Source of the DNA: an uncultured Flavobacteriales bacterium
GTDB lineage: Bacteria; Bacteroidota; Bacteroidia; Flavobacteriales_D; Crocinitomicaceae
Direction of reading: 5' to 3'
DNA: 37,975 bases
Assembly: GCA_913046365.1 (NCBI GenBank)
Contig: CAJWRM010000025.1
Span: 1-37,975 of the forward strand
How positions within the stretch are numbered: position 1 is the stretch's first letter; the number at the start of each line of letters is the position of its first letter. Below are positions 1-7,650 of this stretch, piece after piece. Made by a program: the position numbers and the translations under genes. The notes beneath the pieces are model-generated. The model was not told where the DNA came from, made no database searches, and saw only the letters and a list, made by a program, of their open reading frames with translations.

Positions 1-1559
1 AAATTCCATTTGGGGAGGTCACTGCAGTTTTAGGCGCAAGTGGAAGTAATGATGCAGAAATGCTCGGTATCTTATACAACCAAGGTATAGAGCCAGTATT
101 TCCCGATGCCGTAATGGAGGAGGCCGAATATGTTAAAATAGAACTTGATCCAAAAGAGATTGAGAGAAGAAGAGATTTTAGGGATGTTTTGACCTTTACT
201 ATTGATCCATTAGATGCAAGGGATTTTGACGATGCAATATCTATACAAAGATTATCAAATGGTAATCTTGAGGTAGGAGTCCACATTGCAGACGTGAGCC
301 ATTATGTTGAAGAGGGAAGCGCTATGGATACTGAAGCATTGAAACGTGCGAATTCTGTGTACCTCGTTGATCGTGTTGTACCTATGCTACCCGAGCAATT
401 GTCAAATGTTGTTTGCTCTTTGAGACCTCATGAAGATAAGTTTAGCTTTTCAGCAGTTTTTGAACTAGATGAGAATGGTAAAATATATAAAGAGTGGTTT
501 GGTAAAACAGTGATTCATTCAAATAGAAGATTTACTTATGAAGAAGCCCAAGAAATTATTATGGGTGCAGATGGAGATCACAAATCAGAGCTCTATTTAT
601 TGAATAAAATCGCCAAAACCTTGCGTAAAAGAAGATTGAAAAACGGAGCGCTAAGTATTGAGTCAGAGGAAATGCGATTCCGTTTGAATGATGAAGGGTT
701 TCCCGCCGAGGTAGTAGTCAAAACCTCTAAAGAGGCACATAAGCTTGTAGAGGAGTTTATGCTTCTTGCTAACAAACAAGTTGCTATTTTCTTGGGCAAA
801 CCTAAGGAGGATGGAGGTAAAGGAATAAAGAGTTTGTACCGTACACATGACCAGCCTGACCCTGCTAAGCTAGATGTATTTGCTGTGTTTATCGATAAAT
901 TTGGTTATAAAGTTGATTTAAATCAGCCGGAACAAATCGCTAAAAATATCAATACTTTACTTGGAGATATTCGTCTAAAAAATGAATATTCTTTAATTCA
1001 GTCAATGGCAATAAGATCAATGGCTAAAGCGGTCTATGAGACTGAAAATATTGGCCATTATGGACTAGCATTTGAGCATTATACTCATTTTACTTCACCA
1101 ATTCGCAGATATGCCGATTTGGTCATTCACCGCATTTTGCAATCTGCTGTTGAGAAACGCAAAAACCCATATGAGAAAGGTTTAGAGCAAATATGTAAGC
1201 ATATTTCTGCCAATGAAAGGAAAGCGGCTGAGGCAGAAAGAGAATCTACCAAGTATTTTCAAACGCTATTCGTTCAGGAATATATTGGAGAAGTTTTTGA
1301 AGGAACCATTTCAGGCATCGCTGATCATGGAATGTATGTGCGTATGAAAGAAAATTATTGTGAGGGTATGGTTCCCATGAACCAAATTCCAGGAGATAGA
1401 TTTCATTTTGACCAGGATAAGTTTTGTATTCGTGGTGCAAAGACAAAAAAAGAATACAATTTCGGAGATACTGTTTTTGTGAGGGTTTACGAGGTGAGTC
1501 CTAGAAAAAGACAAGTAGATTTAGAATTTGTAAGTGATCAAGAAGATGGCATTAATTAA
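1..1559 (+). CDS. rnr: Ribonuclease R, 5'-truncated by window edge
   Basis: Processive 3'-5' exoribonuclease of the RNase II/R (RNB) superfamily, which degrades structured RNA and supports RNA quality control in the cytoplasm. The reading frame is open from base 3, so the first ATG at 60 is internal and the true start lies outside the window. About 518 residues are visible. The RNB catalytic motif TIDPLDARDFDDA lies near bases 198-236, and its aspartates are the Mg-binding residues. The RNB core continues to about base 1140, with the conserved HFTSPIRRYADL stretch near 1086-1121. A C-terminal S1 RNA-binding domain follows at about 1285-1530 (FEGTISGIADHGMYV). The N-terminal cold-shock-like domains are mostly missing. 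The stop overlaps the start of the next gene, suggesting translational coupling. RNase R is preferred over RNase II because this is the form found in Bacteroidota and the S1 domain and tail fit. Confidence 0.96.
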   Translation, partial: IPFGEVTAVLGASGSNDAEMLGILYNQGIEPVFPDAVMEEAEYVKIELDPKEIERRRDFRDVLTFTIDPLDARDFDDAISIQRLSNGNLEVGVHIADVSHYVEEGSAMDTEALKRANSVYLVDRVVPMLPEQLSNVVCSLRPHEDKFSFSAVFELDENGKIYKEWFGKTVIHSNRRFTYEEAQEIIMGADGDHKSELYLLNKIAKTLRKRRLKNGALSIESEEMRFRLNDEGFPAEVVVKTSKEAHKLVEEFMLLANKQVAIFLGKPKEDGGKGIKSLYRTHDQPDPAKLDVFAVFIDKFGYKVDLNQPEQIAKNINTLLGDIRLKNEYSLIQSMAIRSMAKAVYETENIGHYGLAFEHYTHFTSPIRRYADLVIHRILQSAVEKRKNPYEKGLEQICKHISANERKAAEAERESTKYFQTLFVQEYIGEVFEGTISGIADHGMYVRMKENYCEGMVPMNQIPGDRFHFDQDKFCIRGAKTKKEYNFGDTVFVRVYEVSPRKRQVDLEFVSDQEDGIN

Positions 1560-2058
1560 ACAGTGTAGAGGCTTTGAGCCTCAAATTGGAGAAGATTGCT
1601 GGATTGCAGAAAACGCAACACTAGTTGGTGATTTAATTATTGGCAATCAATGTTCGGTATGGTTCAATGCAGTAGTTCGCGCTGATGTAAATTCAATTCG
1701 AATTGGAAATAGAGTAAATATACAAGATGGGGCAGTTTTGCACTGTACCTATGAGAAAACAAAAGTTGACATAGGAGATAATGTATCTATTGGACATAAT
1801 GCCTTGATTCATGGCTGTAGGATTGAAAGTAATGTGCTTATTGGAATGGGTTCTATCGTAATGGACAACTGTCATATTGAATCCAACGCTATTATTGCAG
1901 CGGGTGCCGTTTTACTGGAAGGAACAAGGGTTGAGTCCTGGAGTATCTATGCTGGTGTTCCCGCCAAGAAAGTAAAGGCTTTGTCTGAAGAACTATTTAA
2001 AGGTGAGGTGGAGAGAATTTCTAAGAACTACATAAAATATTCATCTTGGTTTAAATAA
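1546..2058 (+). CDS. Gamma-carbonic-anhydrase-like hexapeptide-repeat protein
   Basis: Left-handed beta-helix protein of the gamma carbonic anhydrase/YrdA/PaaY family, 170 aa. Such proteins form trimers with a metal site between subunits. Three histidines expected as metal ligands are present: H67 in DGAVLHCT and H84 and H89 in SIGHNALIHGC. Hexapeptide repeats run from about residue 12 to 135, followed by a C-terminal helix. I chose ATG 1546 (MALIKQ...), which matches the usual family N-terminus. A GTG at 1534 would add four residues. The start lies 14 nt inside the end of rnr, so the two are probably co-transcribed and coupled. True carbonic anhydrase activity is uncertain, because many family members show little or none in vitro. 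Confidence 0.92.
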   Translation: MALIKQCRGFEPQIGEDCWIAENATLVGDLIIGNQCSVWFNAVVRADVNSIRIGNRVNIQDGAVLHCTYEKTKVDIGDNVSIGHNALIHGCRIESNVLIGMGSIVMDNCHIESNAIIAAGAVLLEGTRVESWSIYAGVPAKKVKALSEELFKGEVERISKNYIKYSSWFK

Positions 2059-2060
2059 AA

Positions 2061-2084
2061 AAAGCGACCCTTTCGAGTCGCTTT
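2061..2084 (-). terminator. Rho-independent terminator of the proteorhodopsin gene, possibly bidirectional
   Basis: An 8-bp perfect stem pairs AAAGCGAC (2061-2068) with GTCGCTTT (2077-2084) around an 8-nt loop. Read on the minus strand, the stem is followed by a T-rich run (CTTTTTTTATTT), the classic layout for terminating the minus-strand rhodopsin gene. On the plus strand only a short TTT follows, so termination of the rnr/carbonic-anhydrase transcript here is possible but weaker. Confidence 0.85.
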
Positions 2085-2105
2085 AAAATCTAAAATTTGT
2101 TAGGC

Positions 2106-2837
2106 TTATGCATCAGCAGTAGAAGCTGTTGCAAGAGCATATACTACAAGACCGAAACCGATTTTGTTGATTGCATCACCTATGTTATAGATAACATCCA
2201 TTGCTAATTCCATTCCGAAGATTTCTCCCTCTGCTCCGTACCAACCTGCAGTACCTGCCATGTATCCGATTGGGTAAATTGCCCATCCGATAATAACGAA
2301 CTTCACAAGTGTGTTGTGTGCATTAAGAACTGCTCCACCGGCTTTTGTTGCCAAGGCTTTCGCTTCTCCAAAAGTAATTAAGTATACAATGTAGAAGTAA
2401 GAAAGACCAGAAATCAATCCCCACAATGCAGCATTGTCTCTGTCAACACCTTCACCCCAATATCCAGTAACTAACATTACTACTGACGCACCAATTAAGG
2501 TCCACATTAGTTTCTGAGTAGCTCCGGCTGCTTTAAGAATTAAGTAAAACTCAACACACATTAATGGAACAGTAAGGATCCAATCTACATATCGGAAGAA
2601 AGTTGGAGATTCACCTGTTGAAGCCCAATAGTCCCGCATGTAGTAATAGTGAACTGCTGCTATGAACGTGATTAGACCGGAAACTAAAATAGAAGTTTTC
2701 CATTTGCGGTCAAACGAATTCATAGATAAAAAGAAAAAGGCAGAAGCTGCCATCATTGCCATACACCCTACAAAGAATGTAAAGCCAACATAGTCGTCAG
2801 TAGCCATTACTGGTACCGATAAAAATAAATTAGTCAT
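2106..2837 (-). CDS. Proteorhodopsin, green-tuned light-driven proton pump
   Basis: Seven-helix retinal protein of the inner membrane, 243 aa, that exports protons on illumination. The third helix reads RYVDWILTVPLMCVEFYLIL. D85 (proton acceptor), T89 and E96 (proton donor) make the DTE motif of proton-pumping proteorhodopsins, unlike the NDQ sodium pumps or NTQ chloride pumps. H63 matches the conserved histidine that partners the acceptor Asp. K225 (DAINKIGFG) in helix G is the retinal Schiff-base lysine. M93 is at the spectral-tuning site (L/Q105 of the SAR86 protein); Met there is usual in flavobacteria and gives green absorption. G140 in helix E aligns with W138 of bacteriorhodopsin and G156 of xanthorhodopsin, the gap that admits a carotenoid antenna. 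The gene stands alone with its own terminator. No blh or crt gene lies in the window, so retinal must come from elsewhere. Confidence 0.97.
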   Translation of the reverse strand: MTNLFLSVPVMATDDYVGFTFFVGCMAMMAASAFFFLSMNSFDRKWKTSILVSGLITFIAAVHYYYMRDYWASTGESPTFFRYVDWILTVPLMCVEFYLILKAAGATQKLMWTLIGASVVMLVTGYWGEGVDRDNAALWGLISGLSYFYIVYLITFGEAKALATKAGGAVLNAHNTLVKFVIIGWAIYPIGYMAGTAGWYGAEGEIFGMELAMDVIYNIGDAINKIGFGLVVYALATASTADA

Positions 2838-2859
2838 TTTGTTTAAGTTTTTGGTTATA

Positions 2860-2867
2860 CAAATTAA
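2860..2867 (-). promoter_or_regulatory. Possible -7 promoter element for proteorhodopsin
   Basis: On the minus strand the sequence is TTAATTTG, 7 of 8 matches to the Bacteroidota -7 consensus TAnnTTTG, 22 nt before the rhodopsin ATG. No well-spaced TTG/TTTG -33 box is visible; the nearest TTTTTG lies only 13 nt upstream. Weak but well placed. Confidence 0.4.
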
Positions 2868-2877
2868 ACGAAAAAAG

Positions 2878-2902
2878 GTTCAAAAAGTTCATGTAGTTGA
2901 AC
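2878..2902. promoter_or_regulatory. Half-site array GTTCA / GTTCA / TGAAC upstream of proteorhodopsin
   Basis: GTTCA occurs at 2878-2882 and 2887-2891 as a direct repeat with 9-nt period, and its inverse TGAAC at 2898-2902. The last two form a perfect inverted repeat with a 6-nt spacer. The array starts about 40 bases upstream of the rhodopsin ATG and just upstream of its putative -7 element, where a regulator could sit. Binding by a regulator is inferred; only the symmetry is seen. Confidence 0.4.
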
Positions 2903-2978
2903 ATTTTTTTACAAAAAAAAAGCATTATTATACTTAAATCATTGTTTTTCAGTCGATTAAAAAATATAAAAAACGAGA

Positions 2979-3005
2979 AGTTTTTGTACAAAACTTGACT
3001 CAAGT
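2979..3005. repeat. Two abutting palindromes between proteorhodopsin and pepP
   Basis: AGTTTT (2979-2984) and AAAACT (2990-2995) form an inverted repeat around TGTAC. Immediately after, sharing three bases, ACTTGA (2993-2998) and TCAAGT (3000-3005) form a second perfect palindrome around one C. They lie 85-110 bases before the aminopeptidase start in a divergent intergenic region, so they may be operators for either gene. No function is proven. Confidence 0.35.
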
Positions 3006-3089
3006 ATGCGGTCTCTTAATGAAAACATTGGAATTTACATTGTTAAATGTGCTTAGACTTTTTAAGTAATTTAGCTAAAAATAAAAAAG

Positions 3090-4382
3090 ATGAAATACAA
3101 AATGTTAGACGCGAGTCTATATGTATCAAATAGAAAGAATTTTATGTCTCAAATGGACCAAGGAACCTTGGCTGTTTTTAATTCAAATGATATTTTTCCC
3201 ATCAGCGCAGATAGTACAATGCCTTTTCAACAGCATCGGGATATTTTATTTTTATCAGGAGTAGACCAAGAAGAATCCATATTGGTACTTTTTCCGAATG
3301 CATCGAACCCTAAACATAAAGAGGTATTGTTTTTAAAAGAAACAAGTGAGCTGATCGCAATTTGGGAGGGTGAAAAACTAGATAAAAACACTGCTTTAGA
3401 AGTGTCTGGTATTTCCTCAGTTCATTGGCTTCAAGATTTCTCTTCAGTATTTAAGCAAATGATGGCTGAGGCTTCAGGTATTTATTTAAATACCAATGAG
3501 CATCTTCGTGCCAATACAGAGGTAGAAACAAGAGAAGACCGTTTTATAAAAGAGGTAAAAGCTGATTATCCGACACATCAAGTGCATAAGTCTGCACCCA
3601 TATTACACCGCTTGCGCTCTGTTAAACATCCAATTGAACTTGACGTAATGCAAAAGGCTTGTGATATCACCAAAGCAGGTATCAATAGGTTATTAAAGTT
3701 TATCAAACCTGGTGTCTGGGAGCATCATATTGAAGCCGAGCTCGCTCATGAATTCCTAATGAATTCTTCTCGTGGTTTTGCCTACACACCGATTATCGCT
3801 TCCGGTAAAAATGCATGTGTACTTCATTATATTGAGAATAATAAGGAATGCTTCGATGGAGATGTTATTTTACTTGACGTAGGAGCAGAGTATGCCAATT
3901 ATGCATCAGATTTAACAAGATGTATTCCTGTCAACGGAAAATTCACGCCAAGACAAAAAGAAGTATATAATGCTGTACTTCATGTTAAAACTGAAGCTGA
4001 AAAGCTATTGGTTCCGGGTACAATTATGGCAGATTATCACAAACAGGTTGGTGTGTTAATGGAAGAACAACTTGTTAAGCTCAAACTTATTACGCTAGAT
4101 GATATAAAAAGTCAAAATCCTGATTGGCCGGCCTATAAAAAATATTTTATGCACGGGACATCTCATTTTATCGGTCTTGATACGCATGATGTTGGCATTT
4201 GGCACGAACCAATAAAAGCAGGAATGGTTTTTACATGTGAACCTGGTATTTATATACCCGATGAAAATTTAGGAATCCGTTTGGAGGATGATCTTGTTGT
4301 GCAAGAAAAAGGGGAGCCATTCAATTTAATGTCTGATATTCCATTGTTAGCTGATGAGATTGAGGAAAAGATGAACGCTTAG
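3090..4382 (+). CDS. pepP: Xaa-Pro aminopeptidase (peptidase M24B, AMP_N + creatinase fold)
   Basis: Cytoplasmic metallopeptidase, 430 aa, that removes N-terminal residues preceding proline. The N-terminal AMP_N domain covers about residues 5-140 and the pita-bread catalytic domain about 180-425. The five expected dinuclear metal ligands are present: D263 (LLDVGAEY), D274 (ASDLTR), H359 (HGTSHFIGLD), E384 (CEPGIYIP) and E399 (IRLEDD). H355 and H366 match the family's active-site histidines. The length fits bacterial aminopeptidase P. The ATG at 3090 is preceded by an A-rich stretch without a clear Shine-Dalgarno site. The stop lies only 2 nt before the alpha/beta hydrolase start, so the two form a coupled pair. 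Confidence 0.95.
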   Translation: MKYKMLDASLYVSNRKNFMSQMDQGTLAVFNSNDIFPISADSTMPFQQHRDILFLSGVDQEESILVLFPNASNPKHKEVLFLKETSELIAIWEGEKLDKNTALEVSGISSVHWLQDFSSVFKQMMAEASGIYLNTNEHLRANTEVETREDRFIKEVKADYPTHQVHKSAPILHRLRSVKHPIELDVMQKACDITKAGINRLLKFIKPGVWEHHIEAELAHEFLMNSSRGFAYTPIIASGKNACVLHYIENNKECFDGDVILLDVGAEYANYASDLTRCIPVNGKFTPRQKEVYNAVLHVKTEAEKLLVPGTIMADYHKQVGVLMEEQLVKLKLITLDDIKSQNPDWPAYKKYFMHGTSHFIGLDTHDVGIWHEPIKAGMVFTCEPGIYIPDENLGIRLEDDLVVQEKGEPFNLMSDIPLLADEIEEKMNA

Positions 4383-4384
4383 TA

Positions 4385-5155
4385 TTGTTAGCATATTCGA
4401 GTATAGGAAAAGGAAGGACTTGTGTATTTCTTCACGGTTTTCTTGAGTCAACCAATATGTGGCAAGATCTATCATTGGCAGAACTTGGATTACATTGTTT
4501 ATTTATCGACCTTCCTGGGCATGGTAAATCTAAATTCTCTATCACGGAATCTCCAAAATCGGGTATTGAGCAGATGGCAATTGCGGTGATAGCCGTAATA
4601 GATTCTTTAGATATTGAAAATTTTGACATTCTTGGACATTCTATGGGCGGATATGTCGCCTTGGAAGTTAAAAGATTAAAGAAGCAATGTAGGAAAGTAG
4701 TCTTGATGAATTCAAATTTCTGGTCTGATTCTCCCGCAAAGGTGATTGACAGAAAAAGGATTGCAAAACTTGTGCACAGTTCAAAAACATTTTTTCTTCA
4801 AAAGGCAATTCCCGGTCTTTTCACTGACTCTAATAAATTTCAACTTGAGATTAATCAGCTAATTAAAGAGGCGTCTATGATGGAGTCCAAGGCTATTAGT
4901 GATGCTTCAATTGCGATGGCTTCACGTACGGATTTTACTAAATTAATTCCCCTTCAGGATTTGTATGTAATTCATGGTGTAAAAGATCGACTGGTATCTT
5001 CCGAACAGTTTGACGGTAATGGGATTTTAAAAGGACATTTTTTCCTTCTGCAAAACGCCGGGCATATGAGTCATATCGAATCTCCAGAAGAGTTGATTGA
5101 GGTACTAAAGGTCGTTTTCGACACCTCTTTAAATGACTCAAATAAAAGTGTATAG
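4385..5155 (+). CDS. Alpha/beta hydrolase (BioH/MhpC-like), TTG start
   Basis: Alpha/beta-hydrolase fold enzyme, 256 aa, with no signal peptide. The oxyanion-hole motif is HGF (residues 17-19), the nucleophile elbow GHSMGG has S86, the acid is D201 in HGVKDRL, and the base is H227 in NAGHMSH, so the catalytic triad is complete. The substrate cannot be read from sequence; esterase or C-C hydrolase are both possible. In this frame a stop occurs at 4361 and there is no ATG or GTG before TTG 4385, so TTG is the only reasonable start. It lies 2 nt after the aminopeptidase stop, implying translational coupling. Confidence 0.88.
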   Translation: MLAYSSIGKGRTCVFLHGFLESTNMWQDLSLAELGLHCLFIDLPGHGKSKFSITESPKSGIEQMAIAVIAVIDSLDIENFDILGHSMGGYVALEVKRLKKQCRKVVLMNSNFWSDSPAKVIDRKRIAKLVHSSKTFFLQKAIPGLFTDSNKFQLEINQLIKEASMMESKAISDASIAMASRTDFTKLIPLQDLYVIHGVKDRLVSSEQFDGNGILKGHFFLLQNAGHMSHIESPEELIEVLKVVFDTSLNDSNKSV

Positions 5156-5266
5156 AATATGAAATTATTGTTTTTGGCATGATTCTCGCATAATCCTAAT
5201 AAAAGTTTGATCCGAATATTACAGATTCAGAAGACTTGAAATTTATTATTCATTAAATCCATACTT

Positions 5267-6268
5267 ATGAAAACATCTATACTATTATTTTCTTTTCTTT
5301 TCTCTTTTGTGGCTTTCGGTCAGAAAAATAATATTCGGAGTAAACCTACTAGATCCGCTCCCTCTAAACCTGCAGTTCGAACGGCTCCTAGGCCTAATAG
5401 TTCTCCTGTTTCTAGACCCTCAAGACCTGCCAGGCAATCTCGACCTGCTGTTTCAAGGCCTTCAAAACCCTCCTCTTCCGGATCGAATTCTACTAATTAT
5501 GCTGCACCTTCCATTCAGCAGCATAGCACGAGGCATCCTGCACCTCATACAAGTTCATCATCATCCTCGAATTCAAACCGCCAACCTTCAGGAAATAATT
5601 CTAGTACCTCAAATGCCACGAGTCCTTCTTCTAGCGCTAATAGTTCTTCTTATATTAATTATTCTTCTCAGTCCTGTGGGACGAATCCAAGAACTGGATA
5701 CTACAATTCTTTTGGTCCAATGGTCGGTGTTTCCGGGACTGGATTCGAGTATGGTCGGTTAGCCCGTTTGACAGGTGGTCAGTATGTCAATTACCCTTCT
5801 AATCAGGTCGTTCGTGCCATACAAGATGTAATTACCCAAAATGCAAATGACTCGACTGATGTTGTGATTTTAGTCGATATTTCAGGGAGTATGAAAAATA
5901 ATGTAAACGATATTTCTAAGGAAAGTCATCAAATAGTTCAAGCGATGCCTTATGGCTCAAGATTGGGAGGAGCAGTATTCAAGTACTCAAAATCGCCAAA
6001 ATGGTTCAATTATTCTGATCTAAATGAGGACCATTATTATGCATTAGATTTAATTACCAAAAAAAGGAAGTATTACAGTAGCGAGTCTCATTATGACGCT
6101 CTTTTGAAGGCAATGAATGCGAATACTTGGAAGAATAGAAAAAGAATGGTGATTACCATAACAGATGAATTTATTGAATCTGGAGAAAATTATAATTCGG
6201 AGAGCACAATTGTTTCAGTTGCAAACGCCAAGAATATAGAGCTTCATACAATCAAGTTGAATTACTAA
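5267..6268 (+). CDS. Secreted VWA-domain protein with Ser/Pro/Asn-rich N-terminal region
   Basis: 333-aa exported protein. The first 18 residues form a signal peptide ending VAFG before Q19. Residues 20-135 are low-complexity, first Arg/Pro/Ser-rich (repeated SRPSRP and SKP units) then Ser/Asn-rich. This looks like a disordered linker or wall-spanning stretch. A von Willebrand factor A domain occupies about residues 190-333. Its MIDAS motif is D204-I-S-G-S208 (LVDISGSMK), with a third-loop aspartate at D300 (TITDE), so metal-dependent ligand binding is likely. No lipoprotein cysteine or T9SS tail is seen. Function is unknown; adhesion or assembly roles are typical of VWA proteins. The downstream M23 peptidase lies 121 nt away on the same strand. 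Confidence 0.85.
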   Translation: MKTSILLFSFLFSFVAFGQKNNIRSKPTRSAPSKPAVRTAPRPNSSPVSRPSRPARQSRPAVSRPSKPSSSGSNSTNYAAPSIQQHSTRHPAPHTSSSSSSNSNRQPSGNNSSTSNATSPSSSANSSSYINYSSQSCGTNPRTGYYNSFGPMVGVSGTGFEYGRLARLTGGQYVNYPSNQVVRAIQDVITQNANDSTDVVILVDISGSMKNNVNDISKESHQIVQAMPYGSRLGGAVFKYSKSPKWFNYSDLNEDHYYALDLITKKRKYYSSESHYDALLKAMNANTWKNRKRMVITITDEFIESGENYNSESTIVSVANAKNIELHTIKLNY

Positions 6269-6389
6269 TCTTATAAGATTTAATATAAAACCCATGAAAG
6301 ATTAGATTTTATACGCATACAACACGATGTAGCCGTTATAGATTCATTTCAAAAGTATTACTTTTAGACGGGTCCTTAACGGCATTTTT

Positions 6390-6947
6390 ATGCGTAATAT
6401 TTTTTTGATTTTCCTACTGCTTCCATATTACTGTTTTTCCCAAAAAGAGCACTCGGAATCAAATCATAACTATATCTATGATTTACCATTTGAGGCAGGT
6501 AAAACAGTCTTGATCATGCAGGGTTATAACGGTAAATTTTCACATGTGGATAAGTATGCACTGGATTTTCGTTTGAGAAAGGGAAAACTAATTTGCGCGG
6601 CTAGAGGCGGAAGTGTTCTAAAAGTTGTCGAGCACAATAATATTGGTGGTGCAAATATAAAGTATATCAATAAAGGAAATTACGTTGTAATCGACCACGG
6701 GGATGGCACCTATGGTGGCTATTGGCATTTACAACAGAATGGCGCATTTGTTGAGATTGGTGACACCGTTAAGACAGGAGAGCCAATTGGGAAGTCAGGT
6801 AGTACAGGGTTTTCATCAATGGCTCATTTACATTTTATGGTATACAGCTATGATGAGAATGGCAGTCAATATACTTTACCGACCCTATTTAAAACGAAAA
6901 AAGGTAAGCGCTACCTAAACTCATATAGCTGGGTAAAACACCATTGA
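6390..6947 (+). CDS. Secreted M23-family (LytM-like) metallopeptidase
   Basis: 185-aa protein with an N-terminal hydrophobic signal peptide (about residues 1-18). The M23 zinc site is recognisable: H52 and D59 in FSHVDKYALDF, H113 in YWHL, and H146 and H148 in AHLHF. The GDGTYGGYWHL stretch is the usual motif before the third histidine. M23 enzymes cut peptide cross-links of peptidoglycan. The variant first motif (H and D seven apart, followed by a RLRKGK strand) is known in a subset of M23 proteins, so activity is likely but not certain. The gene is compact, with little outside the catalytic domain. Confidence 0.9.
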   Translation: MRNIFLIFLLLPYYCFSQKEHSESNHNYIYDLPFEAGKTVLIMQGYNGKFSHVDKYALDFRLRKGKLICAARGGSVLKVVEHNNIGGANIKYINKGNYVVIDHGDGTYGGYWHLQQNGAFVEIGDTVKTGEPIGKSGSTGFSSMAHLHFMVYSYDENGSQYTLPTLFKTKKGKRYLNSYSWVKHH

Positions 6948-6967
6948 GAAAAATCAAAGCATAAAAA

Positions 6968-6988
6968 AAGCCGAGACATGCTCGGCTT
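6968..6988 (-). terminator. Rho-independent terminator of the beta-barrel gene
   Basis: A perfect 8-bp GC-rich stem pairs AAGCCGAG (6968-6975) with CTCGGCTT (6981-6988) around the 5-nt loop ACATG. On the minus strand it is followed by TTTTT, so it terminates the minus-strand gene ending at 7009. The plus strand lacks a T-run, but the hairpin may still help end the M23 transcript. Confidence 0.87.
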
Positions 6989-7008
6989 CACAATTAACTC
7001 TCGTTGGT

Positions 7009-7620
7009 TTAGAATTTCAATGATAATCCCATTTGAAGTGGAGCTCCACCCCATGCACCCAACTCTACGTGTGCTCCTAGGTTTTCTGTAAAGAAAAAGC
7101 GTGCACCGAATGCTAAACGAAAGGCAACTGGAATAAGTGCGCCATCTTGTTCATCATCAATTCCCTCCACTTTTCTGTTTACATACTTGTAACCAACTCC
7201 GGCACCAACATAGGCGTCTACTAGGTCATTCTGAACAATGTGCTTATTCATTCTAAGCATTACTCTCATTCTTTTAGTAGTTAAACTGCGATTTTCAGTA
7301 GTATCAGCAAAATTTCCATCTGCATCTATTGTTTGATATGTCTGGTCATAGCTGTAACCCGTTGTTACATAATTCCCATCCAAACCGATACCAAAACCAT
7401 CGGCAACCATATATTCTAGTCTTCCGCCAAAAGCAAATGGACCACCTGTTCGGCTATAGTTGTCCCATGTTCCATTTCCATCATCACTCCATAGAACATT
7501 TCCTGTTGGCCAGCCAATTCCGGCATCAATTAAAATATTTCCCTTCATTACTGGAGATTGTGCAGAAGCTGAAAAGGTTGTTCCTGCAATAATTGTTAGT
7601 ACTAGTAATAATTTTTTCAT
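7009..7620 (-). CDS. Outer-membrane beta-barrel protein
   Basis: 203-aa exported protein with a clear signal peptide (MKKLLLVLTIIAGTTFSASA, then QS). The mature part alternates polar and hydrophobic residues in amphipathic strands with Gly/aromatic-rich turns (for example DAYVGAGVGYKYV and RLAFGARFFF). It ends in the strand QMGLSLKF with a terminal phenylalanine, the classic BAM-recognition end. It fits the OmpA/OmpW-like 8-stranded barrel families (outer membrane protein beta-barrel domain). The specific role is unknown. It is monocistronic with its own terminator. Confidence 0.87.
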   Translation of the reverse strand: MKKLLLVLTIIAGTTFSASAQSPVMKGNILIDAGIGWPTGNVLWSDDGNGTWDNYSRTGGPFAFGGRLEYMVADGFGIGLDGNYVTTGYSYDQTYQTIDADGNFADTTENRSLTTKRMRVMLRMNKHIVQNDLVDAYVGAGVGYKYVNRKVEGIDDEQDGALIPVAFRLAFGARFFFTENLGAHVELGAWGGAPLQMGLSLKF

Positions 7621-7642
7621 TTTGATTAATTTAAAGTTTGCA

Positions 7643-7650
7643 CAATGATA
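7643..7650 (-). promoter_or_regulatory. Possible -7 element for the beta-barrel gene
   Basis: The minus-strand sequence is TATCATTG, 7 of 8 matches to TAnnTTTG, 22 nt before the ATG. No clear -33 box is seen. Confidence 0.35.

Noticed and set aside
593..799. Minus-strand open frames inside rnr and other large genes
   Set aside because: They are shadows of strongly supported plus-strand genes and show no family motifs.
5307..5762. A 151-codon open frame overlapping the VWA gene in another frame
   Set aside because: It is Leu/Ile-rich only because it reads the low-complexity Ser/Pro region out of frame. It has no start context or family features, and the in-frame VWA protein with signal peptide is clearly real.
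6267..6280. Palindrome AATCTTA/TAAGATT at the stop of the VWA gene as a terminator
   Set aside because: It is AT-only, has no loop and is not followed by a T-run, so it would not form a stable terminator.
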